From the NCBI GenBank assembly GCA_036378435.1, contig DASUWK010000070.1:1-64000 (forward strand): 64,000 nt of DNA, written 5' to 3'. Shown here in pieces: positions 41,038 through 50,157 of this stretch (position 1 is the stretch's first letter; each line of letters opens with the position of its first letter). This DNA is from DASUWK01 sp036378435. GTDB taxonomy: Bacteria > Chloroflexota > Dormibacteria > Dormibacterales > Dormibacteraceae. The translations under genes were made by a program, and so were the position numbers. The notes under the pieces are model-generated. The model had not been told where the DNA came from, did not search any database, and saw nothing but the letters and a program-made list of their open reading frames with translations.

Positions 41038-42377
41038 GCCGCCGGTAGTCGCAGGCTGAGGGCGACCCCGCCGTCCCGCTGGTCGGCGGTGAGCGTGCCG
41101 CCCATCGCCTGGGCCAGCTCGCGGCTGATCGCCAGGCCGAGGCCGACCCCGCCCGCCGCGGGTCGCGACGCGTCGGCGCGGTAGAAGCGATCGAACATCC
41201 GGCCCACGTCCACTGGCTGCTCGGCGACCGCGTTCCAGATCGAGGCCTCGACCTGGGGGCCGGCGCCCCGTGCGGTCACCCTCACCTCGGTGCCTGGCGG
41301 CGCGTACTTCACCGCGTTGTCCAGCAGGTTGTCGAGGACCTGGTGGACGCGCTCGACGTCAGCGAGCGCGGGCGGCATGCCGTCCAGGACCTCCAGCTGC
41401 AAGTCAAGTCCTCGTGCGGCGGCGCGGGGGCGCACCAGCTCCGCCTGCTGGCGCAGCAGCTCTGCCAGGTCCACCTCGCCCCGGGTGAACGAGACCTGCC
41501 CGGCCTCCACGCGCGCCAGGTCGAGCAGCTCCTGCGACATCCGCAGCAGCCGCTGCGATTCCTCGTGCAGGATGGCGGCCGCCCGTTTGCGTTCGGCCGC
41601 GGTGCGCAGGCTGCCGTCGACAAGCGCTTGGCTGAACCCGATCAGGCTCGTGAGGGGCGTCTTCAGCTCGTGGGAGACGTTGGCAAGGAAGTCGCGCTGC
41701 AGCGACCGAGATCGCTCGACGGCTTCGGCCATGCGGTTGAACGCCACGGCGACGATGCCGACCTCGGCCGGACCGCGAACACGCACGCGGCGCGCGTAGT
41801 TGCCCGCCGCTATGTCCTCCGCCGCGCCGCCGAGCTCGCGCAGCGGGTCGGCGATGGTGCGCGCGAGGGCAACCGCGAGGACCACGGCGACTCCGAGGGC
41901 CACGAGCCCAGCGACCAGCAGGCGCGGCACCAGCGCGCTGATCGCTCCCACAGACACCGCGTCGCTAGCCCGAGCCGCCACCAGGTACTGGCCGCGCCGG
42001 TACAGCAGCGCGGCCGCCTCGTACTGGTTGCCGCCGATGGTCACGGTGCCGTCGCGCACCGCCACGCCACCCACGATGCGCGTGGCGCCGAAGTGGAATG
42101 TGGTGGCCGATGACGCCGTGCCCTCGCTGTCGTAGATCAGCGCGCCCGAGGCGTCGACCAGGAGCAGGCGGTTGCCACCGGGATCAGAACCGAGCGCCTC
42201 AAGGCCCTGGACCCGGGCGGCGCGACGAGCGTTGACCACCGCCCGCTCCAGCCGCTGCACCGTCTGGTCGTTCTCCAGCCTGCGGACGAGCACCCCCGTC
42301 AGCACTCCGCTCACGACCAGGCTGATCGCGATGACCGCGAGCGCGCCCACCACCAGGCGCGCGGTGAGCGATCTCAC
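41019..42377 (-). CDS. Two-component sensor histidine kinase
   Basis: Two transmembrane helices (~8-30 and ~155-175) flank a periplasmic sensor domain. HAMP (ADPLRELGGAAEDIAAGNYA), HisKA with the phospho-His in NVSHELKTPLTSLIGFS, and HATPase_c (VLDNLLDNAVKYA; GVGLGLAISREL) follow. The GTG start overlaps the response-regulator stop by four bases. The signal is unknown. Confidence 0.93.
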   Translation of the reverse strand: MRSLTARLVVGALAVIAISLVVSGVLTGVLVRRLENDQTVQRLERAVVNARRAARVQGLEALGSDPGGNRLLLVDASGALIYDSEGTASSATTFHFGATRIVGGVAVRDGTVTIGGNQYEAAALLYRRGQYLVAARASDAVSVGAISALVPRLLVAGLVALGVAVVLAVALARTIADPLRELGGAAEDIAAGNYARRVRVRGPAEVGIVAVAFNRMAEAVERSRSLQRDFLANVSHELKTPLTSLIGFSQALVDGSLRTAAERKRAAAILHEESQRLLRMSQELLDLARVEAGQVSFTRGEVDLAELLRQQAELVRPRAAARGLDLQLEVLDGMPPALADVERVHQVLDNLLDNAVKYAPPGTEVRVTARGAGPQVEASIWNAVAEQPVDVGRMFDRFYRADASRPAAGGVGLGLAISRELAQAMGGTLTADQRDGGVALSLRLPAAQQGTS

Positions 42378-43054
42378 TCGAGCTTGTAGCCGACGCCCCA
42401 GACCGTCTGGACGGCCGGCTCGGTGACACCGGCCGCCGCGAGCTTCTCGCGCACCTGCTGGACGTGCACGTCGACCGTGCGCGTGTAGCCGGGAAAGTCG
42501 TAACCCCAGACCAGGTCGAGCAGCTCGCCACGCTGGAAGACGCGGCCGGGATGGCGGGAGAGCAGCGCCAGGAGGTCGAACTCCTTCGGGCGCAGCTGGA
42601 CCTTGTGGTCGCCATAGCGCACCTCGTGGCGCTCGACGTCCACGACGAGCTCGCCGACGCGAACCAGCTTGGGCTGGTCGGGGTCGGCCTGGGCGCGCCG
42701 GAGCAAGGCTTTGGCGCGGGCGACCAGCTCCTGCGGCGCGAACGGCTTGGTGACGTAGTCGTCGGCGCCCAGCTCCAGGCCGACCACCTTGTCGGTGACC
42801 TCGTCCCGCGCGGTGAGCATGATGATCGGGACCTGGCTGTCCTTGCGGATCTCGCGACAGACGCTGAGGCCGTCGCGACCGGGGAGCATCACGTCGAGCA
42901 CGACCAGGTCGGGCGCGCTCTCCGCGACCTTGCGCAGAGCCGCCTCCCCATCGCCGACGGAATCGACCTGAAAGCCTTCCCGGGTCAGGTAGAGCGCACA
43001 GAGCTCCCGGATGTGCTCTTCGTCGTCGACGACCAGAACCTTCTGACTAGGCAT
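42374..43054 (-). CDS. OmpR/PhoB-family response regulator
   Basis: A receiver domain (VLVVDDEEHIRELCALYLTR; phospho-Asp in VVLDVMLPGRDG; switch Lys in YVTKPFAPQEL) and a winged-helix output domain (LRPKEFDLLALLSRHPGRVF, RTVDVHVQQVREKL). It is the cognate partner of the overlapping kinase. The ATG at 43054 begins the receiver. Targets are not visible. Confidence 0.95.
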   Translation of the reverse strand: MPSQKVLVVDDEEHIRELCALYLTREGFQVDSVGDGEAALRKVAESAPDLVVLDVMLPGRDGLSVCREIRKDSQVPIIMLTARDEVTDKVVGLELGADDYVTKPFAPQELVARAKALLRRAQADPDQPKLVRVGELVVDVERHEVRYGDHKVQLRPKEFDLLALLSRHPGRVFQRGELLDLVWGYDFPGYTRTVDVHVQQVREKLAAAGVTEPAVQTVWGVGYKLE

Positions 43055-43128
43055 TGCGTTGGAAGAAAGCAGAATTCTGTGACGCCGCGATCTGAATCAG
43101 GTCAGAGAAATGTAAACGCGGCGCCCGC

Positions 43129-44448
43129 TCAGCGGTCCTTGGCGGGCCGCAGCACGATCTTCAAGGGGTTGCCGGCGAAGCCGAAGCGCTCCCGCAGCTT
43201 GTTCTCCAAGTAGCGCCGGTACGAGAAGTGCAAGAGACCCGTGTCGTTGACGAAGAGCACGATCGTCGGCGCCTCCGACGCCGCCTGCGTCGCGAACTTC
43301 AGCTGCAGCCGCTTGCCTCGGAAGCTCGGCGGCGGCCGCTGCTGCATCACCTCGCGGAGGACGTCGTTGAGCTCGCCGGTCGGGACTCGGACGCGCCGCT
43401 GCCCGACCACCTCCAGCGCCGTCGGCAGCAGCTTGCCCAGGCCCTGGCCCGTCTTGGCTGACGCGGTCACGAGGGGCACGTGGGACGCGAACCGGAACTC
43501 GTGGCGGACCGCCTGCTGCCACCAGCGCGAGGTGCGCTGCTCGGCTTCGACGAGGTCGATCTTGTTGACCACGAGAACCAGGCCCTTGCCGGCCTCCAGC
43601 GCATAGCTCGCAACGTGCTGGTCCTGGCTCACGACGCCCGTCGAGGCGTCGAGCACCAGCAGCACGGCGTCCGCTCGCTCCATGGCGCGAATGCCGCGCA
43701 GCAGGCTGAAGTGCTCCAGCCGGTCCCGAGCCGCCGATCGGCGCCGGATGCCGGCCGTGTCGACGAGGACGACCGGCAGGCCGTCGAAGACGAGCTCGGT
43801 GTCGATGGGATCCCGGGTCGTGCCCGGCTCGTCCTGCACGACGGCCCGCTCGTCTCCGAGCACGGCGTTGAGCAGCGATGACTTGCCGACGTTGGGCCGC
43901 CCCATGATGGCGAGGCGGGCCGCCTCCTCCTCCGCCTCGGCCTCCAGCTCCGGCGGAGGCAGCAGCTCGAGGACGCGGTCCAGGAGGTCGCCCACGCCAA
44001 GGCCGTGCTGGGCTGAGATCAGGAGAGGCTCGTCGAACCCGAGCTCGAGGATCTCGTGGATGAAGTGCTCCTGGCCGTGGGCGTCCGACTTGTTGGCGGC
44101 GACGACGATCGACCGGCCTGAGCGTCTCAGCAGCTGGGCGATGTCGCGGTCCACCGGCGTCAGGCCCTGCCTGACATCCAGGAGCAGGACGATCGCCTGC
44201 GCCTCCTCGATCGCTGCCTTCGTCTGGAGCTCGATCGCGGAGCGCGACGCTTCGTCTCCGCCCAGCTCCAGGCCGGCGGTGTCGACGACGGTCAGCTCAC
44301 GGCCCCGCCACTCGGCGACGCCGTAAAGGCGGTCGCGGGTCAGGCCCGCCGTCGCGTCGACGATTGCCTGCCGGCGTCCGATCAGGCGGTTGAAGAGCGT
44401 CGACTTGCCCACGTTGGGACGGCCGACGATCGCCACGATGGGGCGCAC
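43129..44448 (-). CDS. der: Ribosome-associated GTPase Der
   Basis: A 439-residue protein with tandem G domains (VAIVGRPNVGKSTLFNRLIG and MGRPNVGKSSLLNAVLGDE) and the C-terminal KH-like domain (HFSYRRYLENKLRERFGF). Der is needed for 50S ribosomal subunit maturation. GTG start. It is divergent from the debranching-type gene with 56 bp between. Confidence 0.96.
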   Translation of the reverse strand: MRPIVAIVGRPNVGKSTLFNRLIGRRQAIVDATAGLTRDRLYGVAEWRGRELTVVDTAGLELGGDEASRSAIELQTKAAIEEAQAIVLLLDVRQGLTPVDRDIAQLLRRSGRSIVVAANKSDAHGQEHFIHEILELGFDEPLLISAQHGLGVGDLLDRVLELLPPPELEAEAEEEAARLAIMGRPNVGKSSLLNAVLGDERAVVQDEPGTTRDPIDTELVFDGLPVVLVDTAGIRRRSAARDRLEHFSLLRGIRAMERADAVLLVLDASTGVVSQDQHVASYALEAGKGLVLVVNKIDLVEAEQRTSRWWQQAVRHEFRFASHVPLVTASAKTGQGLGKLLPTALEVVGQRRVRVPTGELNDVLREVMQQRPPPSFRGKRLQLKFATQAASEAPTIVLFVNDTGLLHFSYRRYLENKLRERFGFAGNPLKIVLRPAKDR

Positions 44449-44504
44449 CGCTCAATTCTGGCCCGAGTTCAGGTTCGGGCCTGAGAGAATACGCAGGACC
44501 TCCT

Positions 44505-46616
44505 GTGCTCGAAGACCGCGTGATCTTGAAGGAGAACCGGGCGTTCGTGGTCTCCGAGCTCGACGGCGACATTCCGCACGACGACGAGAGCGGGATGGGT
44601 CTTTTCCGATCCGACACCCGCTTTCTGTCGGGCTACCAGATGCGGATCAACGGTAAGGCGCCGGTGCTGCTCAACCGGAGCATCGACCGCGCCTACGTCG
44701 CGACCTTCCAACTCGCCAACCCGCGGCTTGAGAGCACGGCGGGCGCGGTGGTCCCCGCCCAGACGCTCAGCATCCGCCGAACGCGCTTCATGCACCGCGG
44801 GCTGCACGAGCGGATCGGCATCCAGAACTGCGGCCGCCGCACGGTCGACCTCGAGCTCGAGCTCACCTTCGGCGCCGACTTCGACGACATCTTCCAGGTC
44901 CGCGGCTACAAGCGCCTGCCGATGCTGGGCCGGCGGCTGGAGCCGCAGCCGACCGAGACCGGGTTCACCTTCGGGTACGAGGGCCTGGACGGCATCCGCC
45001 GCGAGACGGAGATCGTCTTCTACCCCGTCCCCCGGGTCCACGGTGCCCGCGCGTCGCTCCAGCTGCGCCTGACGCCTCAGCAGACCTTCGTGCTCCTGGT
45101 CGACGTCCTGCCCTTGATCGGCGACGACGAGCCAGACCCGCAGTTCGACTTCGACGGCGCGCTGCGCTCGCTCGAGGAGAAGTACGGCGACTGGAACGAG
45201 CAGTGCGCCGGCTGGGAGACGGACAACGAGGCGCTCAACGGCGGGCTGATCTGGCGCAGCCAGGAGGACCTGCGGATCCTCAGCGACGACCTGCCGACCG
45301 GGATCTTCCCGACCGCGGGCCTGCCCTGGTACGCCTGTCCCTTCGGGCGCGACGCCCTGATCACGTCGCTCCAGACCCTCGGCCTGAACCTGGAGATGGC
45401 GCGCGGCACGCTGCGCTACTTGGCCGAGCACCAGGGCCGTCGCGTCGATCCTTACCGCGCCGAAGAGCCGGGCAAGATCCTGCACGAGCAGCGCTTCGGC
45501 GAGCTGGCCAACCTGCGCCAGATCCCGCACACCCCCTACTACGGGACCGTCGACGCGACGCCGCTCTTCCTCGTTCTGCTGGTGGAGCTGGTCAAGTGGA
45601 CGGGCGACACCGAGCTCTTCAGCGAGCTGCTCCCGCACACCATGGCGGCCTTGGAGTGGATCGACCGCTACGGCGACGTCGATGGCGACGGCTTCGTCGA
45701 GTACCACGTCGAATCGGTCGGCGGACTGCGCAACCAGGGCTGGAAGGACTCCTATGACTCCCTCCAGCACGAGGACGGCCGGCCCGCGCCGCTGCCGGCG
45801 GCCCTGATCGAGGTCCAGGGCTACATCTACGATGCCAAGCTCGGGCTGGCCAAGGTCCTCCGGCACCTGCGCCGCGACGACTTCGCGGACCGCCTGGAGG
45901 CTGAGGCCCTGGAGCTGCGGCGCAAGATCAACCGGCAGTTCTGGATGGCCGACCAGAAGTTCTATGCCCAGGCCTTGGATCGCGACAAGCGGCAGGTCCG
46001 CTCGATCAGCAGCAACGCCGGGCACGCGCTCTGGTCACGCGTGCCGGACGCGCGCCGAGCGACCCACCTCGCCCGCCGGCTCGTGGCCGGCGATCTCTTC
46101 AGCGGCTGGGGGATCCGCACGCTGTCGAGCCATTCGCCCGGCTACAACCCGATGAGCTATCACAACGGGTCGATCTGGCCGCACGACAACTCGATCCTCG
46201 CCGAAGGCCTACGCCGCGGCGGTTTTCGCGACGAGGCGGAGCTCGTGGCGCGGTCGGTGCTCGAGGCGAGCATGCGCTTCGGCGACGCGCGCATACCGGA
46301 GCTCTTCTGCGGGTTCCAGCGCGACCGGAGGTTCGCCTCCCCGCCCGGCGAGTACCTGGTCAGCTGCAGCCCGCAAGCCTGGGCCGCGGGGGCCCTGTTT
46401 CATCTCCTGCGCGTGCTCGCGGGCATCGAGCCCGACTCGCTGGCGGGCGTGCTCCGCGTCGATCCGCTGCCCACGCCGCTCTACTCGCGCCTTCGCATCG
46501 AGGGTGTGCGCGTGGGCGACGACGATGTGGACATCACGATCGAGTCGGCGGACAGCTCGCCTCGGGTCAAGGTCGATCGGAGGCCGCGGGGCATGCGGCT
46601 GGAGCTGCCGGCCTGA
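44505..46616 (+). CDS. Glycogen-debranching / amylo-alpha-1,6-glucosidase-like protein
   Basis: The N-terminal debranching-enzyme domain (FVVSELDGDIPHDDESGMGL, FRSDTRFLSGYQ; ~1-230) precedes an alpha/alpha-toroid glucosidase domain (LPWYACPFGRDALITSLQTL; GLRNQGWKDSYDSL; YNPMSYHNGSIWPHDNS). Relatives debranch glycogen or hydrolyse mannosyl- and glucosylglycerate. The GpgS-type gene two positions downstream makes the second idea worth considering, as inference only. GTG start. Confidence 0.85.
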   Translation: MLEDRVILKENRAFVVSELDGDIPHDDESGMGLFRSDTRFLSGYQMRINGKAPVLLNRSIDRAYVATFQLANPRLESTAGAVVPAQTLSIRRTRFMHRGLHERIGIQNCGRRTVDLELELTFGADFDDIFQVRGYKRLPMLGRRLEPQPTETGFTFGYEGLDGIRRETEIVFYPVPRVHGARASLQLRLTPQQTFVLLVDVLPLIGDDEPDPQFDFDGALRSLEEKYGDWNEQCAGWETDNEALNGGLIWRSQEDLRILSDDLPTGIFPTAGLPWYACPFGRDALITSLQTLGLNLEMARGTLRYLAEHQGRRVDPYRAEEPGKILHEQRFGELANLRQIPHTPYYGTVDATPLFLVLLVELVKWTGDTELFSELLPHTMAALEWIDRYGDVDGDGFVEYHVESVGGLRNQGWKDSYDSLQHEDGRPAPLPAALIEVQGYIYDAKLGLAKVLRHLRRDDFADRLEAEALELRRKINRQFWMADQKFYAQALDRDKRQVRSISSNAGHALWSRVPDARRATHLARRLVAGDLFSGWGIRTLSSHSPGYNPMSYHNGSIWPHDNSILAEGLRRGGFRDEAELVARSVLEASMRFGDARIPELFCGFQRDRRFASPPGEYLVSCSPQAWAAGALFHLLRVLAGIEPDSLAGVLRVDPLPTPLYSRLRIEGVRVGDDDVDITIESADSSPRVKVDRRPRGMRLELPA

Positions 46617-46641
46617 AGCTTCAGCCAGCCGGAGCCCTGGG

Positions 46642-47829
46642 ATGAAGGTCGCCCTGGTGCACTACTCGGCGCCTCCGGTCATCGGCGGGGTCGAGAGCGT
46701 GATGGCCGCGCACGCGCGGCTCCTGCGCGGGGCCGGCCACGACGTCGTCGTGGTCGCGGGGCGGGGCGATGCCGAGCTCGTGCCGGAGCTCGACTCGCGT
46801 CATCCGGAAGTCGAAGCACTCGCCGCGGAGCTGGCCGCCGGCCGCGCCGGGCCGGATTTCGAGCGCCTGCGCGAGGTACTGACGGCGAAGCTTCAGCCGC
46901 TGACGGCGGACCGCGAAGTCGTCGTCGCGCACAACGTCCTGACCATGCCGTTCAACCTCCCGGCCGCGGCAGCTCTCACCAGCCTCGGCCGGCCGCTGGT
47001 GGCGTGGACCCACGACCTGGCCTGGATCAACCCCCAGTACGAGGCCTACCGGCGCGAAGGCGAGCCCTGGTCGCTCCTGCGCACACCACAGCCGGGGACC
47101 GCTTACGTCACCGTCTCTGAGACTCGCGCCGAGGAGCTCGCCGGCGTCATGGGCATTAGGGCCACGAGCGTCCCCAACGGGGTCGACGCCGCCGACCTCG
47201 CCGGCCTCGACGAAAGCACGCGCGAGCTGGTGGAAAAGCTCGGCCTGCTGCGCGCCGAGCCGCTTCTGCTGTGCCCGCAGCGGATCACGCCTCGCAAGCG
47301 CATCGAGCTGGCGATCGAGGCGGCCGCCGTCATCGGATCGAAAGAACCGAATTTGAAGCTGGTCGTCTCCGGGCCGCTCGGACCACACTCGACCGCGAAC
47401 GCGAGTTACGCGGAGGGCTTGCGTAATCTGGCGGCGCACCTACGATGTCAAGACAAAGTGATATTCATGCACCAACTTCAGAGTGAACTCGGAGTTCACC
47501 CTGTGAGCGACGAGCAGATCGGCGGCCTTTTCCGGCTGGCCGACGCCGTCGTGCTCCCGAGCAGCTCTGAGGGATTCGGCCTGCCGGTGCTCGAAGCCGG
47601 CCTGGCGGGGACGCCGCTCGTCTGCGCCGACCTGCCGGTGCTCCGCGAGGTCAGCGGCGGTGACGCCTGGTTCTACGCCGCCGACGCCGGCTCGGAGGCG
47701 CTGGCCGGGGTGATCGAGGACGCGCTCCAGAGTCGAGGCGGCCGGCTCCGCCGGCGCGCGCGGCGCCACGACTGGACCCGCCTGCTGCCGCAGATCGAGA
47801 GTGTCCTGGAGGAAGCCGCGAGTGCCTGA
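46642..47829 (+). CDS. Glycosyltransferase family 4 protein
   Basis: A GT-B enzyme of 395 residues: VALVHYSAPPVIGGVESVMA at the N-terminus, acceptor domain to ~200, then LLLCPQRITPRKRIELAIEA and the nucleotide-sugar motif SSEGFGLPVLEAGLAGTPLV. Donor and acceptor are unknown. The ATG has GGAG eight bases upstream. Its end overlaps the following gene by eight bases, so the three carbohydrate genes are probably one transcript. Confidence 0.88.
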   Translation: MKVALVHYSAPPVIGGVESVMAAHARLLRGAGHDVVVVAGRGDAELVPELDSRHPEVEALAAELAAGRAGPDFERLREVLTAKLQPLTADREVVVAHNVLTMPFNLPAAAALTSLGRPLVAWTHDLAWINPQYEAYRREGEPWSLLRTPQPGTAYVTVSETRAEELAGVMGIRATSVPNGVDAADLAGLDESTRELVEKLGLLRAEPLLLCPQRITPRKRIELAIEAAAVIGSKEPNLKLVVSGPLGPHSTANASYAEGLRNLAAHLRCQDKVIFMHQLQSELGVHPVSDEQIGGLFRLADAVVLPSSSEGFGLPVLEAGLAGTPLVCADLPVLREVSGGDAWFYAADAGSEALAGVIEDALQSRGGRLRRRARRHDWTRLLPQIESVLEEAASA

Positions 47830-49747
47830 CCAGAAGGGCCGGCCGCACCTTTTGATCCCGGTCCTGCGCGCCCAGGCCGCGCCGCGCCTGCTCCAGGTCG
47901 CCGAGGCGATCGTGCGGCGCGAGGGCGGCGCCGGCCACGTGCTCGGCGTCGTCGAGGTGCCGTTCGGCCGGCCGATCGCGGGCGGCGTCACCGTCGCGCG
48001 CCGTTATCGCGCTCTGCTGCAGCGCATCACGGCGCTCGAGCGCCGCGAGCGGGCCGGGCTCGGCGTCCAGGTGCGAGTTGCGCACAGCGTTCCCCAGGCC
48101 GTGCGCGAGGCGGCCTACGAGAACGCGACGGACATGATCCTGCTCGAGTGGGCCGGCCCCTCGGGCGTGCGCGGCCAGGCGACCTCCGCCGTCATGGAGG
48201 ACCTGTCGGCCGATCCGCCTGCCGACCTGCTGCTGGTGAAGCCGGGGCCGCACGCGGACAAGCCTGTCAAGAGCGTGCTCGCGCCGGTGCGTGGCGGCCC
48301 TTCCGCCGCCCTGGCGCTGCGCGCCGCGGCCGCCATCGCGGACTCCGCGGGAGCTCGTCTAACCGTGATGCACGTTCACGAGCCGCGTTCGACGCCAGAG
48401 CGCCACCAGCGCTCGTCGCTTCATTTTCACGAGCTCGTGGAGAAGCACTGCGACTGTCCGGATGCCCAAGTGCTGGAGTTCGCTTCCGAGCACCCGGGCC
48501 AAGCGATCCTCGACGAGGCCCGGCACCACGACGTGGTCGTCCTGGGCGCCTACGCGGAGCTCTTCCGCTCGCCCGTCCTGGTCGGCTCGCGCTTCGCCGC
48601 GACGGTCGCCGAGCTCCCCGGCACTCTCGTCCTGGCGAAGAGCGCGCGCGCCGCGGCGCCGAGCCAGCCGGCGGGTGAGCCGAGCCCATTCCCTCTGATC
48701 CGCTCTGCCGAGAGCGATCTCTCGACGATGGTCGACCGCTGGTTCGCCGAGAACACGTACCACTCGCGCGAGTTCCGCGACGTGGCCCGCCTCGTCGAGC
48801 TCAAGCGCGAGCAGGGTCTCAAGATCAGCCTCGGGCTACCGACGCTGAACGAGGCCCCGACGATCGGCAAGATCCTGCGGATCGCGCAGGACGAGCTCCA
48901 GCGCGATCACCCCCTACTCGACGAGATCGTGGTGATCGACTCAGGGTCGAGCGACCAGACCGTGGCCATCGCCAAGGGCATGGGCGTGCCCGTCTACGAC
49001 CACCGCGAGCTGGTTCCGGAGCTGGGCTCGTTCGCGGGCAAGGGCGAAGCGCTCTGGAAGAGCCTTTACGTGCTCGACGGGGACATCGTCGTCTGGTGCG
49101 ACACCGACGTCTCCAACTTCCATCCGCAGTTCGTCTACGGCGTGCTGGGCCCCCTGCTGACCGACCAGCGAATCGGGTACGTCAAGGGCTTCTATCGCCG
49201 GCCCCTCAACTTCCCGGGGCAGGAGCACACCGCCGGCGGCGGCCGGGTGACCGAGCTGGCCGCGCGGCCGCTGATCAACCTCTTCTACCCCGACCTCTCG
49301 GGTCTCCTGCAGCCGCTGTCAGGCGAGTACGCGGGCCGGCGGGAGCTGCTCGAGCGCCTGCCGTTCTTCACGGGCTACGGCGTGGAGATGGGCCACTTGA
49401 TCGACATCCTCGAGAACTTCGGGCTCAACCGGATCGCCCAGGTCGACCTCGGGATTCGCATCCATCGCAACCAGGAGCTCTTCGACCTCTCGAAGATGGC
49501 CTTCGCCATCATGCAGGTGGCGCTGAAGCGCCTCGGCGACCGCCACCGGATGCACCTCCTGGAGGAGGTGAACCGCTCGATGAAGCTGATCCACTACACG
49601 AACGACCGCTTCTTCCTCGAGGTCAAGGAGATCGTCGACTGGGAGCGGCCGCCGATGACGATGGTCCCGGAGTACCTCTTGCGGCGCCACTCCGCCGACC
49701 GCTCGCTCGCCCCCTCCCCGCTGACCGGAGAGATCCCGGCGGTCTAG
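47822..49747 (+). CDS. Two universal-stress domains fused to glucosyl-3-phosphoglycerate synthase (GpgS-type)
   Basis: Residues ~1-140 and ~145-280 are two USP-like domains (HLLIPVLRAQAAPRLLQVAE; KSVLAPVRGGPSAALALRAA, then DVVVLGAYAELFRSPVLVGS). Residues ~300-640 are a GT81-type transferase: KISLGLPTLNEAPTIGKIL, the metal-binding WCDTDVSNF, and ITGYGVEMG-like FFTGYGVEMGHLIDILENFG. GpgS transfers glucose from a nucleotide-sugar to 3-phosphoglycerate, the first step to glucosylglycerate, a compatible solute and precursor. USP domains on this enzyme are not known to me. GTG start; converges on the JAMM gene. Confidence 0.85.
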   Translation: MPDQKGRPHLLIPVLRAQAAPRLLQVAEAIVRREGGAGHVLGVVEVPFGRPIAGGVTVARRYRALLQRITALERRERAGLGVQVRVAHSVPQAVREAAYENATDMILLEWAGPSGVRGQATSAVMEDLSADPPADLLLVKPGPHADKPVKSVLAPVRGGPSAALALRAAAAIADSAGARLTVMHVHEPRSTPERHQRSSLHFHELVEKHCDCPDAQVLEFASEHPGQAILDEARHHDVVVLGAYAELFRSPVLVGSRFAATVAELPGTLVLAKSARAAAPSQPAGEPSPFPLIRSAESDLSTMVDRWFAENTYHSREFRDVARLVELKREQGLKISLGLPTLNEAPTIGKILRIAQDELQRDHPLLDEIVVIDSGSSDQTVAIAKGMGVPVYDHRELVPELGSFAGKGEALWKSLYVLDGDIVVWCDTDVSNFHPQFVYGVLGPLLTDQRIGYVKGFYRRPLNFPGQEHTAGGGRVTELAARPLINLFYPDLSGLLQPLSGEYAGRRELLERLPFFTGYGVEMGHLIDILENFGLNRIAQVDLGIRIHRNQELFDLSKMAFAIMQVALKRLGDRHRMHLLEEVNRSMKLIHYTNDRFFLEVKEIVDWERPPMTMVPEYLLRRHSADRSLAPSPLTGEIPAV

Positions 49748-50157
49748 CCAACCTCCAGGTCTTCGCCGCGCATCGGCCCGCCGTCGCGTTCCGCGACGAA
49801 GGCGTTCTGGTCGACAGCCTTGCCCTGGTGCACGGCGACGATGAGATAGACGGGCCCCGCCCAAGAGCGCTGCGCGTCGGTGGCGGACGCCTGCGCCGGG
49901 TGGTCGGGATGGCTGTGGTAGTAGCCGACGATCTCGAAGCCTGCGGCGTCGGCCTCGCGCTCGATGCGGATCAGGTCGCGGGGGTCGATCTCGTAGCGGT
50001 CGTGGGCGCGGTCGACGACCGTGTTCTTGGCGCGCCTGGTCTCCGTCACCCGGCCCCGCGATCCACGCGGCCCCAGCATCACCCCGCAGATCTCGTACGG
50101 GTAGCCCTCCTCCCCATGCTCCTGGATGGCGACCAGGGCGGCGCGCGTGATCTTCAC
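49744..50157 (-). CDS. JAMM/MPN+ metalloprotease (Mec-like)
   Basis: A 137-residue JAB1/MPN domain with the zinc motif HSHPDHPAQASATD (HxH...SxxD) and an upstream Glu in YPYEICGVMLG. Bacterial relatives such as mycobacterial Mec remove cysteine or tails from MoaD/ThiS-like sulfur carriers. The GTG overlaps the cysM stop (GTGA), the same pairing as mec-cysM in Mycobacterium. The usual third gene, a CysO carrier, is not adjacent; the only carrier in the window is ttuB. Confidence 0.9.
   Translation of the reverse strand: MKITRAALVAIQEHGEEGYPYEICGVMLGPRGSRGRVTETRRAKNTVVDRAHDRYEIDPRDLIRIEREADAAGFEIVGYYHSHPDHPAQASATDAQRSWAGPVYLIVAVHQGKAVDQNAFVAERDGGPMRGEDLEVG

Noticed and set aside
44534..44546. 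LexA-like sequence GAAC...GTTC near the debranching-type gene
   Set aside because: The spacing is five bases instead of four, the outer bases do not match, and it lies inside the coding sequence after the start codon.
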